Assembly: GCA_009911355.1 (NCBI GenBank)
Contig: QXXE01000018.1
Coordinates: forward strand, 1-64,000
Direction: 5' to 3'
DNA from: Clostridiaceae bacterium
Lineage (GTDB): Bacteria > Bacillota > Clostridia > Oscillospirales > Butyricicoccaceae
DNA length: 64,000 nt
Position 1 is the first letter of the stretch. Each line of letters begins with the position of its first letter. The position numbers and the translations under genes were made by a program. Under the pieces are notes generated by a model, which saw nothing but the letters and a program-made list of their open reading frames with translations, searched no databases and was not told the DNA's origin. This document shows, piece after piece, positions 8,054-16,779 of the stretch.

Positions 8054-8599
8054 CTACGCCTGCGCCCCTGCGGCGGTAATGCGCGCACCGCCAGCCGCTT
8101 CATCCTGCGTCATCAGCAGGCCGTCCTGGCCGTCAAGCGACGCAAGATAAACTACCTCGACCACGCTTTCCTCCGGCTCCCCGACCTCGCCGCGCGTACC
8201 ATTGATTTGGATGCTCCCACTATAGGCTTCGCCGCTGCTGTCATAGACAGTGAACGTAATTTCAGCATTCAAGCTGATTTCACTCGTCCCGTCCCACGGG
8301 GACCAGTACAGGCGGCTGCCCGCAGGCACTGAAAGCGTGCTGCCCGTTGGGTATTCCGTCCCGTTGTGGTCGTCAAAGCCGATCAGCAGGCCCGCGTCGC
8401 AGGCTGCTTCAACCCGTTCGTGCCCCAGCTCAAAACGGAACGGGAACGCGGGGGATTGGGAACTCATCAGCGGCTGGAATTCCCATTCCACATCCTCAGA
8501 GGATATCACCGCTTCCGTGCTGGCACTGGCCGCCTCCTGCGAACCACAGCCTGCGGCAACCGCTGCCAAAAACGCCGCTCCCAAAACCCATTTTTTCAT
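8054..8599 (-). CDS. Lipoprotein of unknown function
   Basis: The start chosen (MKKWVLG) has GGAGG 9 nt upstream. An upstream in-frame ATG gives 11 extra residues that break the signal sequence. The 181-aa protein has a lipobox (VAAGC), a short Ser/Ala linker and a beta-rich outer domain. No family was recognised. It is probably an extracellular, membrane-anchored protein, transcribed alone. Confidence 0.75.
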   Translation of the reverse strand: MKKWVLGAAFLAAVAAGCGSQEAASASTEAVISSEDVEWEFQPLMSSQSPAFPFRFELGHERVEAACDAGLLIGFDDHNGTEYPTGSTLSVPAGSRLYWSPWDGTSEISLNAEITFTVYDSSGEAYSGSIQINGTRGEVGEPEESVVEVVYLASLDGQDGLLMTQDEAAGGARITAAGAQA

Positions 8600-8758
8600 G
8601 CATAACGCCTCCCACGACAAAGCCATCGACAATTTCCACTCTCATTATAGCAGATATTACAACACCCGCAAGACCCTTCAAGTTTTTGTAAAGATTTTGT
8701 TGCAGAAGCTTAACTGACCGTTCAAAGTTTATTCACACATCGAAGCAGAGAATGCGGT

Positions 8759-8886
8759 ATACTAGGATCATCAAAGAGATGCACCCTCTTTGATCCCCTT
8801 ATTACCAAACTTTCTTTATTACTCTTTTACCCCCCTTTTATTTGTGAAAATGACGGAAACGCCCCGGCTAAATGCCGGGGCGTTTT
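8759..8886 (+). ncRNA. Candidate small RNA with terminator
   Basis: A weak -10 (TATACT, 8759-8764) is followed by a 9-bp perfect hairpin, ATCAAAGAG/CTCTTTGAT (8771-8795). A strong terminator follows: ACGCCCCGGC/GCCGGGGCGT (8859-8883) plus T-run. No open reading frame of note lies between. The -35 (TTCACA, 8733-8738) is 20 bp from the -10, which is poor. The terminator is well supported; the RNA gene is inference. Confidence 0.35.
8859..8886 (+). terminator. Rho-independent terminator
   Basis: The stem ACGCCCCGGC/GCCGGGGCGT has loop TAAAT and a run of T after it. No coding gene lies just upstream on this strand, hence the small RNA suggestion. From 8887 to 9068 nothing else was recognised. 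Confidence 0.75.
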
Positions 8887-9068
8887 CGTCTGCCTAAAAA
8901 CATAATCATCCACCCCCCAAGACGCATTCTGCTTTCCCCTGCTGCCTGTACGTTGTCCGTATCATGGTTTCTTTCCCCTTTCTCCGCTTTTGTTTCTCTT
9001 CCCACGTCCACGGTCCTTTACCCATCCCACGCCCGATTCCCGGGAACCATTATCCCTAACGCGTATCA

Positions 9069-9102
9069 AAAAACCGGACGCAAACGGCTGCGTCCGGTTT
9101 TT
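9069..9102. terminator. Terminator of the nucleoside operon
   Basis: AAAAACCGGACGC (9069-9081) pairs perfectly with GCGTCCGGTTTTT (9090-9102). It works on both strands and lies 50 bp after deoC. Confidence 0.85.
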
Positions 9103-9154
9103 CGGCTTTCAGAACCCATCCCCTAACATGCGGAAATAGGACAAATAGAGAAGG

Positions 9155-9877
9155 TCAGCATCCGCCTGCCGATGCTTCCTCCTTCATCAACGCCGCAGAC
9201 GAGCTGCTGCCGATGCGGTCGCAGCCCGCAGCAAGGAATGCTTCCATCGCCTCGCGGGTGCGGATGCCGCCCGCCGCTTTGATCTTCACCTTTGGGCCGA
9301 TGCGGCGCTTGAACAGCTCGATATCCTCGAGCGCCGCGCCCGCCGTCCCAAAGCCAGTCGAGGTCTTGATGTAATCGGCCTTCGCCGCCGTCACCGCCCG
9401 GCAAAGCACAACCTTTTCATTCTCAGTCAGATAACATGTCTCCACGATCACCTTGAGTATCTTATCGCCAACGGCCTGCTTCAGCTGACGGATTTCCTCC
9501 GCGACAGCCGCATAGTTGCCGCTCTTGATTTCAGCGATGTTCACGACCATATCGATCTCCGCCGCGCCATCCTCGATGGCCTGCCGGGTTTCTGCCAGCT
9601 TGGCCGCTGTTGTGCTGTAACCAAGCGGGAATCCGATCACCGTGCAGATTGTCAGGGCGCTGCCGTAAGCGTCGTGTATCTTTTTCACAAAACAGGGCGG
9701 TACGCAGACCGACGCCGCACCATATGCAACCGCTTCCTCACACAGCTGCTGGATATCCTCCCACGCCGCAAACGGCTTTAACAGCGTATGGTCGACGTGG
9801 CGCATGATCTCTTTCATTTCCAAATCTAAAACCTCATTTCCTGTCATTTGGGAAGCGCCGCTGCTCCCCGGGCGCAT
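9155..9877 (-). CDS. deoC: Deoxyribose-phosphate aldolase
   Basis: It cleaves 2-deoxyribose 5-phosphate to acetaldehyde and glyceraldehyde 3-phosphate. The Schiff-base lysine lies in ADYIKTSTGFG, and KIKAAGGIRT carries the second conserved lysine. The 240-aa reading starts at an ATG overlapping the cdd stop (TGATG), which suggests translational coupling. The family usually starts near MKEIMRHVDHTLL (residue 21), so the first 20 residues may be an extension or the true start may be 9817. It is the last gene of the udp-cdd-deoC operon. Confidence 0.92.
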   Translation of the reverse strand: MRPGSSGASQMTGNEVLDLEMKEIMRHVDHTLLKPFAAWEDIQQLCEEAVAYGAASVCVPPCFVKKIHDAYGSALTICTVIGFPLGYSTTAAKLAETRQAIEDGAAEIDMVVNIAEIKSGNYAAVAEEIRQLKQAVGDKILKVIVETCYLTENEKVVLCRAVTAAKADYIKTSTGFGTAGAALEDIELFKRRIGPKVKIKAAGGIRTREAMEAFLAAGCDRIGSSSSAALMKEEASAGGC

Positions 9878-10299
9878 CAGCCCTTCAAATTGCCCGCGCC
9901 AAAGCCCATTGGGAGCAGTTCGCGCAGACGGTATATCTTGTATTCCTCCGTACTGACGGCGAGTACGACCTGAAAGGCGTCAGGGTCACAAAATTCCATC
10001 ATCACTTGCAGGCAGACCCCGCAGGGCGGGGTAAAGCCGGTCAGCACGCCGTCCGGCCCGCCGACGATGCAGATTGCACGGAAATCGCGCGCACCCTCGC
10101 TGACCGCCTTGAAAATCGCGGTGCGTTCGGCGCAGTTGGATGGGCCATATGCCGCATTTTCAATGTTGCAGCCAGTGTATACCGTACCATCTTCACCAAG
10201 CAGCGCCGCGCCTACCTGGAAATGGGAATACGGCGTATAGGCATATTCAAGCTGCCGGACAGCAGTTTCAATCAGCATTTTTACCGGTAATGCGTCCAT
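9877..10299 (-). CDS. cdd: Cytidine deaminase
   Basis: This is a 140-aa zinc enzyme converting cytidine and deoxycytidine to uridine forms. The zinc and catalytic motifs are CNIENA, then NCAERTA (Cys plus catalytic Glu), then PCGVC. This ATG follows GGGGAGGGG. An upstream in-frame ATG (10317) overlaps the previous stop (ATGA) but has no better ribosome site. It sits between a uridine phosphorylase-type gene and deoC, giving a complete pyrimidine-nucleoside salvage path. Confidence 0.92.
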   Translation of the reverse strand: MDALPVKMLIETAVRQLEYAYTPYSHFQVGAALLGEDGTVYTGCNIENAAYGPSNCAERTAIFKAVSEGARDFRAICIVGGPDGVLTGFTPPCGVCLQVMMEFCDPDAFQVVLAVSTEEYKIYRLRELLPMGFGAGNLKG

Positions 10300-10313
10300 A
10301 CTCCCCTCCCCTT

Positions 10314-11090
10314 TCATTTACGGCCTTCATCCGCAATCAGCCTGCGGATCGCTTCCACTGCGGTGCGGATCGCCATGTCGGTATCGTGTACGACCGGGTT
10401 GTCAAGCCCCGCTTCCTCGCGTTCCTGATTCGCCATAACAAGAAAGCACGAGCCAGCCCGCACCCCAAGGCTTGCCGCAACAATACACAGCGCCGCCGAT
10501 TCCATCTCGGACGCAAGGCAGCCCAAGCGTTTCCACGCCGCCCATTTGTTGAGCAGATCATAGCTGACCGGTTTTTCCTCCGGGGAGTGCTGCCCATAGA
10601 AAGAATCCTTGCTCTGGACAACACCAACATGATACGGAACGCCGAGCGACTGCGCCGCGTCCATCAGCGCAGCCGTGATATGGACATCAGAGACAGCCGG
10701 GAACTCAATGGGGGCGTATTCACGGCTGGTACCCTCCATACGGATAGAACCGCTGGCAATCACAAGGTCGCCGCTCTTTACATCCAGCTGCATCCCGCCG
10801 CAGGTGCCGACGCGGATAAACGTATCCACGCCGGAACGGGCAAGCTCTTCCATCGCAATCGCCGCGGAAGGGCCGCCGATGCCGGTCGAGGTCACGCTGA
10901 CCTTTACACCATCAAGCATGCCCGTATACGTAATAAACTCGCGGCTGTCAGCAACCAACTCCGCACCATCCAGATACTGGGCGATTTTTGCACAGCGCTT
11001 GGGGTCGCCCGGCAGGATGGCATAGCGCCCTACATCCCCGCGCCCAACCTGAATATGATATTGCTTATTCGGGTCATCTGAATATTTCAT
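10314..11090 (-). CDS. udp: Uridine phosphorylase
   Basis: The 258-aa protein from the chosen start ([16 protein letters not shown]) has GGAGGG 7 nt upstream. An earlier ATG would add nine residues. Family motifs are the GDP phosphate-binding turn (LPGDPKRC), [10 protein letters not shown] and SDVHITAAL. It should release uracil and ribose 1-phosphate. Other nucleoside phosphorylases share the fold, but the [10 protein letters not shown] region favours uridine. It is the first gene of the operon with cdd and deoC. Confidence 0.85.
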   Translation of the reverse strand: MKYSDDPNKQYHIQVGRGDVGRYAILPGDPKRCAKIAQYLDGAELVADSREFITYTGMLDGVKVSVTSTGIGGPSAAIAMEELARSGVDTFIRVGTCGGMQLDVKSGDLVIASGSIRMEGTSREYAPIEFPAVSDVHITAALMDAAQSLGVPYHVGVVQSKDSFYGQHSPEEKPVSYDLLNKWAAWKRLGCLASEMESAALCIVAASLGVRAGSCFLVMANQEREEAGLDNPVVHDTDMAIRTAVEAIRRLIADEGRK

Positions 11091-11168
11091 GTGCTTACCC
11101 TCCATTCCGAAAATCACTTTCTTCTTACACCAGCCCCAACCGCTCCCGTCCCGCCCGCAGGCGATGAG

Positions 11169-11276
11169 GAAGTTTTTACTCGATTTTTTTACAAAAAAAT
11201 CGCGGGAGTCCAGAGGGCAGAGCCCTTTGGCGGGAGTCCAGAGGGCAGAGCCCTTTGGCGCCCGCTGCGGAAGCGA
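11169..11276. repeat. Dispersed intergenic repeat, copy 3, with internal 28-bp tandem duplication
   Basis: It opens with AGTTTTTACTCG and the hairpin CGATTTTTTT/AAAAAAATCG, then CGCGGG. A 28-bp unit containing the stem CCAGAGGGC/GCCCTTTGG is present twice, at 11203-11230 and 11231-11258. The duplication suggests slippage or recombination within the repeat. The rest of the gap 11277-11460 shows no gene. Confidence 0.75.
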
Positions 11277-11460
11277 TCAAAAGCAGGGAGTAAATAACCT
11301 GTTATCTGTATTGTACCAACAACCGCCTTTCGTGAAAAGGACTTCGGGCCGGTTTTTTCCGGCTTTGTCCCCTTTTTGTAAAACCTGCCCAGTTTCTAGT
11401 CCGGCTTTTGTGCTTTCTGCCAGCCACGCCTGCACATACCCCCGCTGCCAGGCGCACAAA

Positions 11461-11492
11461 GGCCGGAACGCCGCACAGCAGGCGTCCCGGCC
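11461..11492. terminator. Terminator of the amino-acid transporter operon
   Basis: GGCCGGAACGCC (11461-11472) and GGCGTCCCGGCC (11481-11492) form a long stem with one or two mismatches just after the ATPase gene. Confidence 0.6.
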
Positions 11493-11501
11493 CAAAAAGG
11501 G

Positions 11502-12224
11502 TCAAAGCACTTTAGAAAGGAACTCCCGCAGACGGGGGTTCTGCGGGTTGGAGAAAAACTCCCCAGGCTCGTTCTGCTCCGCAATAACGCCTTCATCCAT
11601 AAACATCACCCGTGTCGCCACCGAACGCGCAAAGCCCATCTCATGCGTGACAACCACCATCGTCATGCCGTCTTCCGCAAGCTCCTTCATGATTTGCAGC
11701 ACCTCGCCGACCATCTCCGGGTCGAGCGCCGAGGTCGGCTCGTCAAACAGCATGACCTCCGGGTTCATCGCCAACGCCCGCGCAATCGCTATACGCTGCT
11801 GCTGTCCGCCCGACAGCTGCCCCGGGTACGCATCCGCCTTGTCCGGCAGGCCGACCCGCGCAAGCAGCTCCAACGCACGCCTGTCCGCCTCCTCCTCGCT
11901 CATCTTCCCAAGCTTTACCGGCGCAAGCTTGATGTTTTCCCGCACGGAAAGGTGCGGAAAGAGGTTGAACTGCTGGAATACCATGCCCATACGCGTGCGC
12001 AGGGCGTTAATATCAACCTTCGGGTCGGTAATATGAATCCCGTCAAACGTGATCGTACCGCCAGTGGGATGCTCGAGCAGGTTCAGACAGCGCAGGAAGG
12101 TCGACTTGCCCGAACCGGACGCGCCGATAATAACCACCTTTTCGCCCTTTGCAATATGCTCGTCGATCCCCTTGAGCACCTCGTGATGCCCGAACGACTT
12201 TCGCAGGTTCTTAACGTCTATCAC
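11502..12224 (-). CDS. Polar amino-acid ABC transporter ATP-binding protein
   Basis: The protein is 240 aa from a GTG start preceded by GGGAGG, overlapping the permease stop region. A longer ATG reading exists at 12248. It has Walker [10 protein letters not shown], signature LSGGQQQR and Walker [10 protein letters not shown], in the GlnQ/HisP order ([10 protein letters not shown] in the Q-loop). It powers import with the permease and binding protein encoded upstream. Confidence 0.92.
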   Translation of the reverse strand: MIDVKNLRKSFGHHEVLKGIDEHIAKGEKVVIIGASGSGKSTFLRCLNLLEHPTGGTITFDGIHITDPKVDINALRTRMGMVFQQFNLFPHLSVRENIKLAPVKLGKMSEEEADRRALELLARVGLPDKADAYPGQLSGGQQQRIAIARALAMNPEVMLFDEPTSALDPEMVGEVLQIMKELAEDGMTMVVVTHEMGFARSVATRVMFMDEGVIAEQNEPGEFFSNPQNPRLREFLSKVL

Positions 12225-12999
12225 TTTCGCGCATCCTCCCTTCCACAATGCTAAGCAGCTTGGTCAGCCCCAGCACGATCACCAGATAAATCGCCGCAAG
12301 GCTGATGTACGGCACAAACGCATTATAGGTAATCGCCATCACATTCTGCGCCTGCTTGGTTACGTCGCGCAGCCCGATCACCGATACCAGCGAGGTGTCC
12401 TTGAGCAGCGTAATCATTTCGTTGCCGAGCGCAGGCAGGATATTCTTGATCGCCTGCGGGATGATAATATAACGCATGGTCTGCACATAGCTGAGCCCCA
12501 GCGAACGCCCGGCCTCCATCTGGCCCGCACCGATGGACATAATGCCGGAACGCGCAATCTCAGCGACATAAGCGCCGGAGTTGATGCCAAGCGCCAGAAT
12601 GCCGCAGAGGATCATATCGGCCTCGGACTTGGGAATAAAAATAACAAAGCCCATGATCAGCAGCTGCACCATCATCGGAGTGCCGCGGATCACAGTGAGG
12701 TAGACGCGGCAGAACAGATCCAAGACACCAAGCAGCGGGTTGCGCTGCCCTGCGCGCTGGGAATCGTGCGTGGAACGCACAACCGCAACCAGGATACCGA
12801 TGATCACACCGAGCGCCAACGCGCCCAGCGTAACAATAAACGTGACTTTAAGCCCATTCAGGAACCATTGCCAGCGGTCCTGATAAATAAAGGTCTGGTA
12901 AAGCTGGAAAAGCAGCGTTTGCAGCAGCTCTGGAAGCCCCTGTACCCAATCAGGCGCGATGGTCTCCATCCAGCTCGAAAAATTCAGCATCCCTGCCAA
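12211..12999 (-). CDS. Polar amino-acid ABC transporter permease
   Basis: This 262-aa inner-membrane protein has about five membrane segments after an N-terminal region of about 50 residues. It carries the HisM/GlnP signature ([23 protein letters not shown], given here as EIARSGI and [11 protein letters not shown], with IIPQAIKN after it). It should form the homodimeric translocation channel. Its end overlaps the ATPase gene by 14 bp. Confidence 0.92.
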   Translation of the reverse strand: MAGMLNFSSWMETIAPDWVQGLPELLQTLLFQLYQTFIYQDRWQWFLNGLKVTFIVTLGALALGVIIGILVAVVRSTHDSQRAGQRNPLLGVLDLFCRVYLTVIRGTPMMVQLLIMGFVIFIPKSEADMILCGILALGINSGAYVAEIARSGIMSIGAGQMEAGRSLGLSYVQTMRYIIIPQAIKNILPALGNEMITLLKDTSLVSVIGLRDVTKQAQNVMAITYNAFVPYISLAAIYLVIVLGLTKLLSIVEGRMRESDRR

Positions 13000-13089
13000 G
13001 TCAATATCCCCCTTGTCCGTTGATGTTTAGCCTGCCCTGCCTGAGCAGAAAAGGGGCGGCGCGCGCCGTCCCTCCTCATGCCGCAGAAA

Positions 13090-13923
13090 TTATTCTGCCG
13101 GAATGTACTTGGAAATGATCTCGTCCAGCGTGCCGTCAGCCTTGAGCTCTTCCAGCGCCGCGTTGACCTGGTCAAGCAGTTCCGGGTTGTCCTTCGATAT
13201 GGCAATCGCGTAATCCTCAACCGCATATTCGGTATCCAGGATCTTCAGGCCGGTATTCGCCGAAACAAAATTCTTCGCAGGCTCGTTGTCGATGACCACG
13301 CAGTCGATCTGCCCGTTCAGCAGCGCCGCAACCGCAAGCGCACCGTTGTTGTACTGGCGCACACTGTCCTGACCATAATCTCCGGTGCAGTAAATATCGC
13401 CGGTTGTGCCGGACTGTACGCCGATGATCTTGCCGGCCAGGTCGTCGATCGAAGCGATCTCAGAGTCCTCCGGGACGATGACGACCTGTACGCCGGTTGC
13501 ATAGGAGGCCGAGAAATCGACCGATTCGGCACGCTCCGGCTCGACCGTCATGCCCGCCATTGCAAAGTCAATGGAGCCGCCCTGCACCGCCGGGATCAGC
13601 GAGTCAAACGCCATATCCTTAATCTCCAGATCCATACCGAGCTTCTCCGCGATTGCCGCCGCGATTTCCGCGTCGATGCCCGTGATGCTGCCGTCCGCGT
13701 CGGTAAACTCATAGGGCGGGAAGGTCGCTTCGGTGCCCATGACCAGCGTGCCGTCTGCCGCCGGGGCCGCGTCACCGGTATCCGCCGCAGCGTCGCCTGC
13801 GGGCTCCTGTACGTCCGCCTGGGGATCCTGCGGTGCATCCGCGCCGCCGTCATTGCCGCCGCAGCCCGCGAGGCCCGCCGTCAGCAGCAGGAGCGCCGCA
13901 AGCAGAAATGCAATCTTTTTCAT
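13090..13923 (-). CDS. Amino-acid ABC transporter substrate-binding lipoprotein
   Basis: The start at the second Met gives AAGGAG a 9-nt spacing. The first ATG (13932) lies only 1 nt after it. The 277-aa protein has a lipobox (LAGC), an Ala/Asp-rich linker to about residue 55 and a type-2 periplasmic-binding domain (FPPYEFTD, FDSLIPAVQGGSIDFAMAGMT in part). It is a cell-surface receptor for a polar amino acid, first in the operon with permease and ATPase. Confidence 0.9.
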   Translation of the reverse strand: MKKIAFLLAALLLLTAGLAGCGGNDGGADAPQDPQADVQEPAGDAAADTGDAAPAADGTLVMGTEATFPPYEFTDADGSITGIDAEIAAAIAEKLGMDLEIKDMAFDSLIPAVQGGSIDFAMAGMTVEPERAESVDFSASYATGVQVVIVPEDSEIASIDDLAGKIIGVQSGTTGDIYCTGDYGQDSVRQYNNGALAVAALLNGQIDCVVIDNEPAKNFVSANTGLKILDTEYAVEDYAIAISKDNPELLDQVNAALEELKADGTLDEIISKYIPAE

Positions 13924-14008
13924 AAACTTCATTCTCCTTACTTGCAGGGCCGCCCTCCCGTTATGCAGGCATGGGCGCGCCCCTATGATTTATACAGTCA
14001 CATAGCAT

Positions 14009-14036
14009 ATTATACAGTGATTTTTCGGATTTGCAA
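14009..14036 (-). promoter_or_regulatory. Sigma-A promoter of the amino-acid transporter operon
   Basis: On the minus strand TTGCAA (14031-14036) and TATAAT (14009-14014) are 16 bp apart, about 85 bp before the binding-protein start. Confidence 0.65.
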
Positions 14037-14322
14037 GGTTAAAATCGACTAAATCAACCCTTTTTTGAAGAAAAATTTTGGCACAAAACGAATACTTATT
14101 CATATTTTCCGCATAACATAGGTTTTTACCGTGAAACCTGCATACCCCGGCTAACGGCAGCGGCAGGCACCGGGGTTAAAAATTATTGCGCTTTCATGAT
14201 GAAAATATTGCACTCTATGCCAGAAGTCAAGAATAATTTGCAGTAAATTAGAATAATCAGCAAACTAACCAAACCACCCATACCATTTTTAGGCTATATC
14301 ACAATAAAATAGGCATAACAAT
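14037..14322. other. A+T-rich gap at the probable chromosome-phage junction
   Basis: No gene is supported. A CCCCGG/CCGGGG stem lies near 14143-14174. The remainder is A+T-rich and precedes the IS30 gene. A phage attachment site or an insertion-sequence end may lie here, but no duplicated partner is visible within the window. Confidence 0.4.
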
Positions 14323-14353
14323 CTAACCGGGCGGGGCTTTCTCGTCCGGTTAG
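14323..14353. terminator. Terminator after the IS30 transposase
   Basis: CTAACCGG (14323-14330) pairs with CCGGTTAG (14346-14353). It lies 26 bp after the transposase stop. Confidence 0.65.
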
Positions 14354-14378
14354 AACATTTGTATTCACTTCCAGCCGG

Positions 14379-15419
14379 TCAAGCCGCCTGCTGTTCTTCG
14401 TTGAACAGGTCGCTTGCCGACTTCCACCCAAGCAATTTCCGTGGGTAGTTGTTCACCCACCGTTCCGCCTCTTCCACCTGCTCCTTTGTCACCTCGTCAA
14501 AGTTGGTCCCCTTCGGGAAGAATCGGCGGATAAGCCGGTTCATATTTTCATTGCTCCCCCGCTCGTATGCGGAATACGGATGGCAGAAAAACACGATGGT
14601 CCGTTTCCCCTTCCGGCGGTGTGCAATCTCTATCCCTTCAAAGTCCTGGAACTCGCACCCATTATCCACCGTGATACTTTTGAACAGTTTGTAGAACAGC
14701 TTCCCGAATTTTCGTTCCAGGCGGTTGATGGCCTTGACCACGCTTGCCGCCGTGTGGTCCTCCAGTAGCATGACGATACCCATACGGGTCCGCCGCTCCG
14801 TCAGCACCAGCAGCGTTTTTTTGGAGCCTTTGCACCCCATGATGCTGTCCATTTCCCAGTGTCCAAACTTCTCCCGCTTCCCGATTTCTTTCGGCCTCTT
14901 TTCAATGCTCGTTCCGCGCGGCGCTCTCGCGGCCTCCTTCTTGCTCTTCGCCGCATAGTGCCGCCGCCCCTTTTCATGTAGATGCTTTTCGTTCAGCACA
15001 AGGAACACGTCGCCCCGGTAGATGTAATTGTAAAGCGTCTGCTCGCAGATGTCGGTTTCGTACTCGTCCTCTCCGTTTCTGATGTACGCCAGGGCCGCGC
15101 CAGGGGAAAAGTGCTGTTCTACGATAAGCTCTTCCAGCTTCTTCACCAGCGCGTGGTCGTGTCCGATTTTCAGGTCCGGCCCCTTTTCAGACAGGAATTT
15201 CTTGTACCTCCTATGCGCCACGTCAGCGCAATAAACCTCAACGTCAATTAGGTCCGTGGTACGCTGGACGCAGAGGCCCCGGTTGATTTCATAGTAGATA
15301 GACCGCTCACATTTCCCCAGTGCATCCGCGATAGCCTTTGGCTTAAACCCTTTTCTCAACATCCGCTCCACGGTGTAGCGGTCGTTCAGCGAAAAGTGTG
15401 TCGCCCCTTTGTGATTCAT
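14379..15419 (-). CDS. IS30-family transposase
   Basis: This 346-aa protein is full length. An N-terminal HTH (FKPKAIADALGKCERSIYYEI, in parts) is followed by an IS30 DDE catalytic domain: Asp191 in HWEMDSIMG, Asp252 in TVDNGCEF and Glu291 in RGSNENMNRLIRRFFPKGT (in part). It appears intact. Clear terminal inverted repeats were not found by eye, so the element's ends are uncertain. It lies between the amino-acid transporter and phage genes and could be an insertion at the prophage edge or a phage passenger. Confidence 0.92.
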   Translation of the reverse strand: MNHKGATHFSLNDRYTVERMLRKGFKPKAIADALGKCERSIYYEINRGLCVQRTTDLIDVEVYCADVAHRRYKKFLSEKGPDLKIGHDHALVKKLEELIVEQHFSPGAALAYIRNGEDEYETDICEQTLYNYIYRGDVFLVLNEKHLHEKGRRHYAAKSKKEAARAPRGTSIEKRPKEIGKREKFGHWEMDSIMGCKGSKKTLLVLTERRTRMGIVMLLEDHTAASVVKAINRLERKFGKLFYKLFKSITVDNGCEFQDFEGIEIAHRRKGKRTIVFFCHPYSAYERGSNENMNRLIRRFFPKGTNFDEVTKEQVEEAERWVNNYPRKLLGWKSASDLFNEEQQAA

Positions 15420-15494
15420 AGAAGCACCCCCTTCCCGGAAATAATAATCTGGAATAAATCAGAAAGTCAATAGTCCGCCCGTTCGGAAAAAGAA

Positions 15495-15522
15495 TTGCCG
15501 TAGGCTAAAAAGCCTACGGCAA
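15495..15522. terminator. Bidirectional terminator between XRE repressor and IS30 gene
   Basis: TTGCCGTAGGCT (15495-15506) pairs perfectly with AGCCTACGGCAA (15511-15522), with an AAAA loop and A/T runs on both sides. It ends the leftward repressor transcript. Confidence 0.8.
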
Positions 15523-15541
15523 AATTTTTCTTTATCCTCGT

Positions 15542-15802
15542 TCAGCCCAGCGGCGTTTCCCGCCCCGTTCCGATAATCCAGTCTGCGGACACGTTGAAAA
15601 TCCTGGTCAGCACCAGAATCTCATAGTCCGTCACCAGGCGGGACCCGCTTTCAATCCGGCTGATTACATCCTGCTCCGCAATCACGCCCTCGGTCTGCAT
15701 CTTCGCGGCAAGGGCCGCTTGTGATAGCCTCGCCTTTAGCCGCAGCTCCCGGATGCGGTCGCCGGACACGTTGCCTTTTCCCTCAAATTGAAATTTCTTC
15801 AC
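15542..15802 (-). CDS. XRE-family repressor, cI-like
   Basis: The 86-aa protein from the GTG start has GGGAGGGGG before it; a further ATG lies at 15817. One HTH_3 domain spans about residues 14-75 (SGDRIRELRLKARLSQAALA in part, DVISRIESG, then VSADWIIGTG). It is short, so it has no cleavage or oligomerisation domain of the LexA type. It diverges from a zinc-ribbon membrane gene, and six matching 10-bp sites lie between them. It probably represses both directions. Whether it is the phage immunity repressor or a host gene beside the prophage is not certain. Confidence 0.82.
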   Translation of the reverse strand: MKKFQFEGKGNVSGDRIRELRLKARLSQAALAAKMQTEGVIAEQDVISRIESGSRLVTDYEILVLTRIFNVSADWIIGTGRETPLG

Positions 15803-15818
15803 CGCGCCCCCTCCCATT

Positions 15819-15975
15819 CATGGCAATGTCCCGTATTTTATTAAACATTACCATACTTCCCGCTCCGGTCCATGGTAATACTCAATGGATTTCAGCAGAA
15901 TCATTCCCGCTTTCGGTATGGTAATATTCAGTTGTCTACTTGACATTGCCATAAACAGAGGCTATCATGGTAATA
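15819..15975. promoter_or_regulatory. Six-site operator region, consensus YATGGYAATR, with rightward promoter
   Basis: Sites lie at 15819-15828, 15846-15855 (inverted), 15871-15880, 15917-15926, 15944-15953 (inverted) and 15966-15975. The rightward promoter TTGACA (15940-15945)-17-TATCAT (15963-15968) has a site over its -35 end and another over its -10. This is the layout of a repressor-controlled switch. Confidence 0.7.
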
Positions 15976-16014
15976 CTCCATAAACCCCTAAAATAAATCA
16001 AAGGATGTGATTGT

Positions 16015-16701
16015 ATGGCGTTGATGTCCTGCCCCGAATGTGGCAAAAAAATTTCCGACGCGGCGCAGGCTTGCCCGCATTGCGGCCACCCTATCCAGGA
16101 GCCGCAGCCCCAGGATACGCCCCCGGCCCCCCGCAAAAGCAAACGTCCCGTTATCATAGCTGCTTGTGCCCTTGCGCTGGTTGCCGTGATTGGCATTTTT
16201 GTTGGCTTCCAGCAGAAGCAGTCCAGCGACAGGGCAGCGTATATTGCCAGCCTGAACGAACTCCGGGCGCAGACAATCCGTGGCGGCTCGGTTGCAGAAA
16301 AGATGTGCAACCTAACAAAGCAGGTCTGGTATAACACCATCTACAAAGAGCGCGATAGTGTAACCGACAAATACACCAGAAGCGGCGGCGTGTTTCACGA
16401 TGATTTCAACACGTCTCTATCCCTCCTGTATGCCGAGGACAATACCGCGACTGTTATATCCGGCTTGCAGGCAAACCGCGAATTAGTTGACGGAATTATG
16501 GCAGACCTGCAAAATCCCCCAGCAGAGTTTGCCGCCTGTTATGAAGCCGCCGATTCGTTGTATGACGCATACTGCGGCTTGATTGACTTGGCGGTTTCTC
16601 CCAGCGGCAGCTTAAAGACCTATTCTGAAAACTTTAGCAAGTATGACGAGGACCTGTTAAAGTATTACAATAAGCTGGAGGCATTGATACCCAGCGAATA
16701 A
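16015..16701 (+). CDS. Zinc-ribbon, single-pass membrane protein of unknown function
   Basis: The 228-aa protein has an N-terminal zinc ribbon (CPECGKK...CPHCGHP, residues 6-25), a proline-rich linker, one membrane helix (about residues 45-65) and an outer domain of about 160 residues that is mainly helical. No family beyond the ribbon was recognised. Transcription starts from the operator-laden promoter opposite the XRE repressor, away from the structural operon. A role in lysogeny, such as superinfection exclusion, is possible but unproven. Confidence 0.75.
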   Translation: MALMSCPECGKKISDAAQACPHCGHPIQEPQPQDTPPAPRKSKRPVIIAACALALVAVIGIFVGFQQKQSSDRAAYIASLNELRAQTIRGGSVAEKMCNLTKQVWYNTIYKERDSVTDKYTRSGGVFHDDFNTSLSLLYAEDNTATVISGLQANRELVDGIMADLQNPPAEFAACYEAADSLYDAYCGLIDLAVSPSGSLKTYSENFSKYDEDLLKYYNKLEALIPSE

Positions 16702-16714
16702 ACCATCAAGCAAC

Positions 16715-16766
16715 AAAAAATCCCCCGGCAGCAGGCCCGCAAGGACCCCGCCGCCGGGGGATTTTC
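16715..16766. terminator. Strong bidirectional terminator between convergent genes
   Basis: AAATCCCCCGGC (ending 16729) pairs with GCCGGGGGATTTT (16753-16765). It separates the zinc-ribbon gene from the end of the leftward phage late operon and probably ends the latter. Confidence 0.88.
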
Positions 16767-16779
16767 TTGACCGAATCGG

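Noticed and set aside
10140-11081. 313-residue + strand frame
   Set aside because: It lies wholly opposite udp and cdd, which have clear motifs; high G+C keeps shadow frames open.
14143-14174. tRNA gene as integration target near the left border
   Set aside because: The stem-loop there does not form a cloverleaf, and no tRNA-like sequence was seen.
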